Assembly: GCF_002846555.1 (NCBI RefSeq)
Contig: NZ_PJMS01000001.1
Location: 4,386,501 to 4,450,500 of the forward strand
Direction of reading: 5' to 3'
Length of the DNA stretch: 64,000 nucleotides
From: Aquimarina sp. MAR_2010_214
GTDB taxonomy: Bacteria; Bacteroidota; Bacteroidia; Flavobacteriales; Flavobacteriaceae
A program made the position numbers and the translations under genes. The number at the start of each line of letters is the position of its first letter. Within the stretch, counting starts at the first letter, position 1. This document shows positions 9,301 through 21,300 of the stretch, piece after piece. The notes below the pieces were generated by a model. It had not been told where the DNA came from. It saw only the letters and a list, made by a program, of their open reading frames with translations, and did no database searches.

Positions 9301-12300
9301 CAGGTGTCGTATTATTATCTGTTTGATCTAAACTAACTCCTGTAACAGTATTAGTAATCGTATCTCCACTTGTACCAACATCAACACTAGCAACAATATC
9401 AAGTGTAGCAACTCCTGTACTATTGATCGTACCAACTGTCCATACTCCTGTTGCTGAAACATACGCTCCTGATCCGGTATCACTTACATAAGTTACCCCT
9501 GTTGGCAATACATCTGTAAGAACTACATTAGTCGCTTGAGCAGGGCCATTGTTAGTCACGGTTATCGTATAGGTAACATTACTTCCTTCATTAGGAGTAC
9601 CATTATCAACTGTCTTGGCAACTACTAAGTCCACCACATTATTCACTACAATATCTTCACTTGGATCATCAGGTGTCGTATTATTATCTGTTTGATCTAA
9701 ACTAACTCCTGTAACAGTATTAGTAATCGTATCTCCACTTGTACCAACATCAACACTAGCTACAATATTAAGTGTAGCAACTCCTGTACTATTGATTGTT
9801 CCAACTGTCCATACTCCTGTTGCTGAAACATACGCTCCTGATCCGGTATCACTTACATAAGTTACCCCTGTTGGCAGTACATCTGTAAGAACTACACTAG
9901 TCGCTTGAGCAGGGCCATTGTTAGTCACGGTTATCGTATAGGTAACATTACTTCCTTCATTAGGAGTACCATTATCAACTGTCTTAGCAACTACTAAGTC
10001 CACCACATTATTAACTACAATATCTTCACTTGGATCATCAGGTGTCGTATTATTATCTGTTTGATCTAAACTAACTCCTGTAACGGTATTAGTAATCGTA
10101 TCTCCACTTGTACCAACATCAACACTAGCTACAATATCAAGTGTAGCAACTCCTGTACTATTGATTGTTCCAACTGTCCATACTCCTACTGCAGCATTAT
10201 AATCTACTGCTGGAGTAGCACTAACAAAGGTTACTCCTGCTGGTAGTACATCTGTAAGAACTACATTAGTCGCTTGAGCTGGACCATTGTTAGTCACGGT
10301 TATCGTATAGGTAACATTACTTCCTTCATTAGGAGTACCATTATCAACTGTCTTGGCAACTACTAAATCCACCACATTATTAACTACAATGTCTTCACTT
10401 GGATCATCAGGTGTCGTATTATTATCTGTTTGATCTAAACTAACTCCTGTAACGGTATTAGTAATCGTATCTCCACTTGTACCAACATCAACACTAGCTA
10501 CAATATTAAGTGTAGCAACTCCTGTACTATTGATTGTTCCAACTGTCCATACTCCTGTTGCTGAAACATACGCTCCTGATCCGGTATCACTTACATAAGT
10601 TACCCCTGCTGGCAGTACATCTGTAAGAACTACACTAGTCGCTTGAGCAGGACCATTGTTAGTCACGGTTATCGTATAGGTAACATTACTTCCTTCATTA
10701 GGAGTACCATTATCAACTGTCTTGGCAACTACTAAATCCACCACATTATTCACTACAATATCTTCACTTGGATCATCAGGTGTCGTATTATTATCTGTTT
10801 GATCTAAACTAACTCCTGTAACAGTATTAGTAATCGTATCTCCACTTGTACCAACATCAACACTAGCAACAATATCAAGTGTAGCAACTCCTGTACTATT
10901 GATCGTACCAACTGTCCATACTCCTGTTGCTGAAACATACGCTCCTGATCCGGTATCACTTACATAAGTTACCCCTGTTGGCAATACATCTGTAAGAACT
11001 ACATTAGTCGCTTGAGCAGGGCCATTGTTAGTCACGGTTATCGTATAGGTAACATTACTTCCTTCATTAGGAGTACCATTATCAACTGTCTTGGCAACTA
11101 CTAAGTCCACCACATTATTCACTACAATATCTTCACTTGGATCATCTGGTGTCGTATTATTATCTGTTTGATCTAAACTAACTCCTGTAACAGTATTAGT
11201 AATCGTATCTCCACTTGTACCAACATCAACACTAGCTACAATATTAAGTGTAGCAACTCCTGTACTATTGATTGTTCCAACTGTCCATACTCCTGTTGCT
11301 GAAACATACGCTCCTGATCCGGTATCACTTACATAAGTTACCCCTGTTGGCAGTACATCTGTAAGAACTACACTAGTCGCTTGAGCAGGGCCATTGTTAG
11401 TCACGGTTATCGTATAGGTAACATTACTTCCTTCATTAGGAGTACCATTATCAACTGTCTTAGCAACTACTAAGTCCACCACATTATTAACTACAATATC
11501 TTCACTTGGATCATCAGGTGTCGTATTATTATCTGTTTGATCTAAACTAACTCCTGTAACGGTATTAGTAATCGTATCTCCACTTGTACCAACATCAACA
11601 CTAGCTACAATATCAAGTGTAGCAACTCCTGTACTATTGATTGTTCCAACTGTCCATACTCCTACTGCAGCATTATAATCTACTGCTGGAGTAGCACTAA
11701 CAAAGGTTACTCCTGCTGGTAGTACATCTGTAAGAACTACATTAGTCGCTTGAGCTGGACCATTGTTAGTCACGGTTATCGTATAGGTAACATTACTTCC
11801 TTCATTAGGAGTACCATTATCAACTGTCTTGGCAACTACTAAGTCCACCACATTATTCACTACAATATCTTCACTTGGATCATCTGGTGTCGTATTATTA
11901 TCTGTTTGATCTAAACTAACTCCTGTAACAGTATTAGTAATCGTATCTCCACTTGTACCAACATCAACACTAGCAACAATATCAAGTGTAGCAACTCCTG
12001 TACTATTGATTGTTCCAACTGTCCATACGCCTGTTGCTGAAACATACGCTCCTGATCCGGTATCACTTACATAAGTTACCCCTGTTGGCAATACATCTAT
12101 AAGAACTACACTAGTCGCTTGAGCAGGACCATTGTTAGTTACTGTTATCGTATAGGTAACATTACTTCCTTCATTAGGAGTACCATTATCAACTGTCTTG
12201 GCAACTACTAAGTCCACCACATTATTCACTACAATATCTTCACTTGGATCATCAGGTGTCGTATTATTATCTGTTTGATCTAAACTAACTCCTGTAACAG

Positions 12301-15300
12301 TATTAGTAATCGTATCTCCACTTGTACCAACATCAACACTAGCTACAATATTAAGTGTAGCAACTCCTGTACTATTGATCGTACCAACTGTCCATACTCC
12401 TGTTGCTGAAACATACGCTCCTGATCCGGTATCACTTACATAAGTTACCCCTGTTGGCAGTACATCTGTAAGAACTACACTAGTCGCTTGAGCAGGACCA
12501 TTGTTAGTTACTGTTATCGTATAGGTAACATTACTTCCTTCATTAGGAGTACCATTATCAACTGTCTTAGCAACTACTAAGTCCACCACATTATTAACTA
12601 CAATATCTTCACTTGGATCATCAGGTGTCGTATTATTATCTGTTTGATCTAAACTAACTCCTGTAACAGTATTAGTAATCGTATCTCCACTTGTACCAAC
12701 ATCAACACTAGCTACAATATTAAGTGTAGCAACTCCTGTACTATTGATTGTTCCAACTGTCCATACGCCTGTTGCTGAAACATACGCTCCTGATCCGGTA
12801 TCACTTACATAAGTTACCCCTGTTGGCAGTACATCTGTAAGAACTACACTAGTTGCTTGAGCAGGGCCATTGTTAGTCACGGTTATCGTATAGGTAACAT
12901 TACTTCCTTCATTAGGAGTACCATTATCAACTGTCTTAGCAACTACTAAGTCCACCACATTATTAACTACAATATCTTCACTTGGATCATCAGGTGTCGT
13001 ATTATTATCTGTTTGATCTAAACTAACTCCTGTAACGGTATTAGTAATCGTATCTCCACTTGTACCAACATCAACACTAGCTACAATATCAAGTGTAGCA
13101 ACTCCTGTACTATTGATCGTACCAACTGTCCATACCCCTACTGCAGCATTATAATCTGCTGCTGGAGTAGCACTAACAAAGGTTACTCCTGCTGGCAATA
13201 CATCTGTAAGAACTACATTAGTCGCTTGAGCTGGACCATTGTTAGTCACGGTTATCGTATAGGTAACATTACTTCCTTCATTAGGAGTACCATTATCAAC
13301 TGTCTTGGCAACTACTAAGTCCACCACATTATTCACTACAATATCTTCACTTGGATCATCAGGTGTCGTATTATTATCTGTTTGATCTAAACTAACTCCT
13401 GTAACAGTATTAGTAATCGTATCTCCACTTGTACCAACATCAACACTAGCAACAATATCAAGTGTAGCAACTCCTGTACTATTGATCGTACCAACTGTCC
13501 ATACTCCTGTTGCTGAAACATACGCTCCTGATCCGGTATCACTTACATAAGTTACCCCTGTTGGCAATACATCTATAAGAACTACACTAGTCGCTTGAGC
13601 AGGACCATTGTTAGTTACTGTTATCGTATAGGTAACATTACTTCCTTCATTAGGAGTACCATTATCAACTGTCTTGGCAACTACTAAGTCCACCACATTA
13701 TTCACTACAATATCTTCACTTGGATCATCAGGTGTCGTATTATTATCTGTTTGATCTAAACTAACTCCTGTAACAGTATTAGTAATCGTATCTCCACTTG
13801 TACCAACATCAACACTAGCTACAATATTAAGTGTAGCAACTCCTGTACTATTGATCGTACCAACTGTCCATACGCCTGTTGCTGAAACATACGCTCCTGA
13901 TCCGGTATCACTTACATAAGTTACCCCTGTTGGCAATACATCTGTAAGAACTACACTAGTCGCTTGAGCAGGACCATTGTTAGTTACTGTTATCGTATAG
14001 GTAACATTACTTCCTTCATTAGGAGTACCATTATCAACTGTCTTGGCAACTACTAAGTCCACCACATTATTAACTACAATATTTTCAATTGGATCATCAG
14101 GTGTCGTATTATTATCTGTTTGATCTAAACTAACTCCTGTAACAGTATTAGTAATCGTATCTCCACTTGTACCAACATCAACACTAGCTACAATATTAAG
14201 TGTAGCAACTCCTGTACTATTGATTGTTCCAACTGTCCATACGCCTGTTGCTGAAACATACGCTCCTGATCCGGTATCACTTACATAAGTTACCCCTGTT
14301 GGCAGTACATCTGTAAGAACTACACTAGTTGCTTGAGCAGGACCATTGTTAGTCACGGTTATCGTATAGGTAACATTACTTCCTTCATTAGGAGTACCAT
14401 TATCAACTGTCTTGGCAACTACTAAGTCCACCACATTATTAACTACAATATCTTCACTTGGATCATCAGGTGTCGTATTATTATCTGTTTGATCTAAACT
14501 AACTCCTGTAACAGTATTAGTAATCGTATCTCCACTTGTACCAACATCAACACTAGCAACAATATTAAGTGTAGCAACTCCTGTACTATTGATCGTACCA
14601 ACTGTCCATACCCCTACTGCAGCATTATAATCTGCTGCTGGAGTAGCACTAACAAAGGTTACTCCTGCTGGTAGTACATCTGTAAGAACTACATTAGTCG
14701 CTTGAGCAGGACCATTGTTAGTCACGGTTATCGTATAGGTAACATTACTTCCTTCATTAGGAGTACCATTATCAACTGTCTTGGCAACTACTAAGTCCAC
14801 CACATTATTAACTACAATATCTTCACTTGGATCATCAGGTGTCGTATTATTATCTGTTTGATCTAAACTAACTCCTGTAACGGTATTAGTAATCGTATCT
14901 CCACTTGTACCAACATCAACACTAGCAACAATATCAAGTGTAGCAACACCTGTATTGTTGATTGTTCCAACTGTCCATACTCCTGTTGCTGAAACATATG
15001 CTCCTGATCCGGTATCACTTACATAAGTTACCCCTGTTGGCAATACATCTGTAAGAACTACATTAGTCGCTTGAGCAGCCCCATTATTAGTTACTGTTAT
15101 CGTATAGGTAACATTACTTCCTTCATTAGGAGTACCATTATCAACAGTCTTAGCAATTACTAAGTCCACTGCATCATCAATAGCTCTCCAATCTGGATCT
15201 CCTCCTGGGTTATCTGTATCAGGAAAAGGGTTATTGGCCGTCTGCCCTCCATTATTTGATCCACCAGCATTTGTAGTACTCGCACCATCTATATCAAATT

Positions 15301-18300
15301 CATCATCTAACCCATCCCCATCACTATCGGTTCCCAATAGACTTAAATCTGGAGTGGTTCCAATAGTGTCTGTTGCATCTATTACACCATCATCATTACT
15401 ATCATAGGCTTCAATAGTATCACTTTCTCCATCTTCATCAGAGTTCAAATCTATATAATCTGCACCGTCTGCAAGACCATCTGTATTTTCTGGTGTTATA
15501 GGAGTTCCATTTAATCCGCATATGGCAATAGTACAATTTGCATCATATTGGTCATCGATACCATCATTATCGGTATCATTTCCGCTTGGCGGAAGATATC
15601 CTGAAGTAGATTGCCCTTCTATATTATCTACAATACCATCATCATCAGCGTCTATATCTATATAGTTTGCATTACCATCTGTATCTGTACTTGTAGGATT
15701 TGCTGTGGTAGCAGTGTCAGTATCATTTGATTCGATAGCATTAGCAAGTCCATTAGCTCCAAAATCAGCAGGTAAGCCATCTATAATACCATCTTGATTT
15801 GTATCTACTGCTCCATTATCTAACTGTCCCGACTCCATTAAGTCTGTGATTCCGTCGTTATCACTGTCTAAATCTAAATGATTAGAGACTCCATCTCCAT
15901 CAAAATCAAAAGCAGGATCCAATGTATCACAAATCCCATCTAGATTACCATCTATACATACAGGAGCTGTAGCACTTCCATTATTATCAAAATCCTGATA
16001 ATTGGGTATCCCATCTGCATCTGCATCTGCAGAAGGGTTTACTCCTAAGGTATTTTCTGTTGTATCCAGAATCCCATCATTATCACCATCCAGATCAACA
16101 GCATCACCTATTCCATCACCATCATTATCATCAAATGTAGGATCGCAAGCATCTGATATACCATCTCCATCTCCATCAGGACCTCCGATTTGCTGATAAT
16201 CATCTGTTGAATTCGTATCTCCATCTACCGGATCAGTATATGCTGCGGCCACAACTAACCCATTCGTATTTACTGTACCTGCACCTACTGTTAAAGGTTC
16301 TGCCGCTGTGTTTGAAGGATTATACACTCCGCCATCACCACCATCGGCATTAGCATCAGCGTAGGCTTCATTAGCATCACTACAACTATCCCCATCACTA
16401 TCTAAAGTTAAATAATCTAAACTACCATCACTACCTGTATCTGTTGGGGTATTCCCTGCTCCTCCATTTGCAAAAGAAGGCACCCCGTTAGTAGCTGCAT
16501 TATTAATATTATTGTCATCATCTATATGACGACCTTCTTGTCCCGGAATCAAACTTACTATGCCTCCGGATTCAACAACATCATAAATTCCATCATTATC
16601 TGCATCTAAATCCAAATAATCTGCAATACCATCGCCATCAGTATCACAAGTTAATGCACCAAAAATAGAATATGCCACGTTATCACCAGGCCCAATATTT
16701 GAACTAGTAACAACCAGCTCTGTAATAAGAGTTGTAGAATTACCTACTAACATAATACTTTGATTATTTACTGTATCTCCTAAACTAGATATTGTTCCTG
16801 TAGACACATTATAGGTCATTTTATTTGAAAATAATTCAGCTCTTCTAAACAATCCTTGTGGTGCACTTCCTCCATTTACTGTAATCATGTAAGATCCGCC
16901 TGGAGAATTTACACCATCAAAATCATTAATGTAGAAGCCTATTTCATTTGCAGGAACTCCTGGGGAAAAAGTAACCGTATATATAATATCACCGGATTTA
17001 GCAACCCTAGTTCCTGCTCCGTTATCATTAATATAATAACGAGTTTGCCCATCGTTTGTATTCATTGTATTACTTTGAGATACAAAACCTGGAAGTGTAT
17101 ATGTTACTGTACTTGTTGTATTTCCTATCCAAGATCCATTTGAATTCTGTGCTCTAAATCCCTCACAATTTTCTTCTAAATCTTTAATACCATCATTATC
17201 ATCATCTAAATCAGCACTATCTACAATACCATCACCATCAGAATCTGGTTCACAAACAATAGCTGTATTATTAGTCACATTCCCTAAACGAGTGACATCG
17301 GTAGTATAGGTTAAACCTGTAATGGCTCCGTTTGTAGTAACTCCTGTGTTATCCACTACACCACCATAGGTTCCATCTGCATTAGAATCTGCTGGTGAAC
17401 TTTGATAGTTAGCATAACTTGTATTATAAGCTTCATTGGCATCGTTACAACCATCACCATCACTTTCGGTGTTTAGGTAATCTGCTGGACTTGTACCTAC
17501 TGTATTGGTTGGTGTTGTTCCTGTTCCTGCAGAACTTGGTATTCCTCTGGTAGTTGGCGTAGTTCCTACTGCTCCATCGGCTTCTCCTAAGTTTGTAGTA
17601 CTTGGGGTTCCGCCTGATTCTACTACATCATAGATACCATCATTATCTGCGTCTACATCTAATCGGTTTTCTATTCCATCTCCATCGTCATCACAAATTC
17701 TATATTGTATACGTAATAATATACCATTTTGAGATGCTGTTACTAATCCGCCAGATGCTATTGCTGCAGTAAGATTTATAGCTGATCCATTTGTTATTTC
17801 ATATTGTGGAAAAACTACTGTTGTTGTTCCTGCTCCTCCTACTGGATTCGTAACAGAATCACCTGTTATTGTTAAACCTGCTTGTGGTGATGTTGGTTGT
17901 AACAAAACTCCTCCTGCTGGACTATAACTCACAGATTCCCCATCAGTAAACTGGCCATCATACATTAGCATTATTTTCTCAAAAGATTGTGTAAACGATA
18001 CTTCTATAGTTCGTGTTCCTCCAACAGCATTGGCTACTGTTAACCATGGACTTCCTGCATTTCCAACTAAATTGGAAGTAGGAGATGTGGGGCCTGTGGT
18101 ATTAAATCTTACCGTAACACCCACTCCGTTTAATTCTGGGATAGATAATACTGCTCCTATATCTGCTATAGTTTGTCCGCCTGAAGCACTTATACCTGCA
18201 TCGGTTAACCCTAAATCTGCCCAGTTTATATTTAAACTTGTTAAACCACATTCCTCTGTATCTAAAATACCATCATTATCATCGTCTAAATCTGCTGTAT

Positions 18301-21300
18301 CCTGAATACCATCGCCATCTGAATCGACTTCGCAAACACTAGTTGTACTATTAGTAACATTTCCTAAACGGGTAGCATCAGTAGTATAGGTTAATCCTGT
18401 AATGGCTCCGTTTGTAGTAACTCCTGTATTATCCACTACTCCACCATAGGTACCATCTGCATTAGAATCTGCTGGTGAACTTTGATAGTTAGCATAACTT
18501 GTATTATAAGCTTCATTGGCATCGTTACAACCATCACCATCACTTTCGGTGTTTAGGTAATCTGCTGGACTTGTACCTACTGTATTGGTTGGTGTTGTTC
18601 CTGTTCCTGCAGAACTTGGTATTCCTCTGGTAGTTGGCGTAGTTCCTACTGCTCCATCGGCTTCTCCTAAGTTTGTGGTACTTGGGGTTCCGCCTGATTC
18701 TACTACATCATAGATACCATCATTATCTGCGTCTACATCTAATCGGTTTTCTATTCCATCTCCATCGTCATCACAAATTCTATATTGTATACGTAATAAT
18801 ATACCATTTTGAGATGCTGTTACTAATCCGCCAGATGCTATTGCTGCAGTAAGATTTATAGCTGATCCATTTGTTATTTCATATTGTGGAAAAACTACTG
18901 TTGTTGTTCCTGCTCCTCCTACTGGATTCGTAACAGAATCACCTGTTATTGTTAAACCTGCTTGTGGTGATGTTGGTTGTAACAAAACTCCTCCTGCTGG
19001 ACTATAACTCACAGATTCCCCATCAGTAAACTGGCCATCATACATTAACATTATTTTCTCAAAAGATTGTGTAAACGATACTTCTATAGTTCGTGTTCCT
19101 CCAACAGCATTGGCTACTGTTAACCATGGACTTCCTGCATTTCCAACTAAATTGGAAGTAGGAGATGTGGGGCCTGTGGTATTAAATCTTACCGTAACAC
19201 CCACTCCGTTTAATTCTGGGATAGATAATACTGCTCCTATATCTGCTATAGTTTGTCCGCCTGAAGCACTTATACCTGCATCGGTTAACCCTAAATCTGC
19301 CCAGTTTATATTTAAACTTGTTAAACTACATTCCTCTGTATCTAAAATACCATCATTATCATCATCTAAATCAGCACTATCTGCAATACCATCACCATCA
19401 GAATCTGGTTCACAAACAATAGCTGAATTATTGGTTACATTGCCTAAACGGGTAGCATCGGTAGTATAGGTTAATCCTGTAATAGCACCGTTTGTAGTAA
19501 CTCCTGTATTATCCACTACACCACCATAGGTTCCATCTGCATTAGAATCTGCTGGTGAACTTTGATAGTTAGCATAACTTGTATTATAAGCTTCATTGGC
19601 ATCGTTACAACCATCGTCATCACTATCGGTGTTTAGGTAATCTGCTGGACTTGTACCTACTGTATTGGTTGGTGTTGTCCCTGTTCCTGCAGAACTTGGT
19701 ATACCATTGGTAGTTGGCGTAGTACCTACTGCTCCATCTGCCTGCCCTAAGTTTGTAGTACTTGGGGTTCCGCCTGATTCTACTACATCATAGATACCAT
19801 CATTATCTGCGTCTACATCTAAATAATCAGGAATACTATCGCCATCTGTATCGCATATAGCAGTAATATTCTGAAAATCATCCAACCAAACTATTTGGTT
19901 ACCAGGGTCCGTGTCTCCTGGTGGTGTACCTCCATCTCCTAAATCATAAGTTATAACAAGAGATCTTATAGGGTTATTAATAGAAAACGTTGCAATATTT
20001 GTAGCATCTGTAGTTCCTGAGCCATCCGTATCGAGTTCATCAACAATAAAACCTTCGCTATTAAAAACTAAAGCACTACCTAGGGTTGTTGAGATTGCAA
20101 CTGGGTTATTATTAACATCGAAAGCTTCAATTTTTATGGCATCCTGAAAAGCATCATCATTTCTATCTATATCATAGATATTAAATGGATTTCCAATTAG
20201 TACGTCTTGTGAAAAAGTTAACGTGAAAACTGAATTTTGTGTATCGTCATTTATATCAGATCCATTCATACCAAATTGTAAGGTACCTCCTGCTGATGGG
20301 CTATAGTCTGGAGAATCTGAAGCTGCTATAACACCTCCGTTGTAACTCGATGTAATATTTAAATTAACTCCAGAACCATCAATATCTATAAAATCAAAAT
20401 CTAAACTACCATTTGGGTCTGATTGATTCTCCCAAAGAAGATTAAATGGAGAAGCACCAGGACATGCATACTCAACGGTATCTAAAATCCCATCATTATC
20501 GTCGTCTAGATCAGCAGTATCTGCAATACTATCACCGTCTGAATCTAATAAAACAGTTACAGTAACTGTTGAAGAATCGCAATTTGTTGGAGATGGCTTA
20601 CAGGTATTGTACACTAATGTGTATTCGCCTGCAGGTGTACCAGGTGCTACATTTACTGCCCCTGTGCTTGTATTTAAAGTTACTCCTGGATTTGTTGAAC
20701 TTACTTCTACTAAATCTACATCGGCAACAGGAGGATTTGTTACCCCTCCAACTTCATCATTTACCAAAACATTAGCTACCGCTACACCTCCTGAAGTTGT
20801 ACTAACACCTGAATCATCACTTGTTATAATAATTGGAAGTCCAGCTACACTAGATACAAAAACCCCAGAATCATAGGATGAATCTCCTACATCTGCTATG
20901 GCAATTTTCATACGGTAAGTAACTCCTACCATTAGATTTACAATCGATTCAAACTTTTTAGTTATTCCATTATATTCAATATGAATTGTTTTAGTTCCTG
21001 AATTATCATTAACTGGGCCAGCATTATTAGGATCAGCGTCATTATCGAGTATATGACCATTATTGACATAATTAGTTGCTTGAGTTAAATCAGGAAAAAT
21101 TGTTGGATTATCTACTGCTGCACCAGAAGATCCTCTAAAGCCAGCATTTACATTATTAATAGATACAGGATTAGAAGTACCAGGAACTACTGCTAAATTT
21201 AACGCTGGGACTTCTCCAAAATCATAAACATTATTATTATTTACATCTCCATCTGGTATACTAGGATCTGATCCAGATGGATCAGATACAAAAAAGCCAA

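Noticed and set aside
8525..15166. Regular repeats that might suggest a CRISPR array
   Set aside because: The 369-bp period, near-identity over the whole unit and an open reading frame throughout show protein-coding tandem domains; there are no short repeats with unique spacers and no cas genes.
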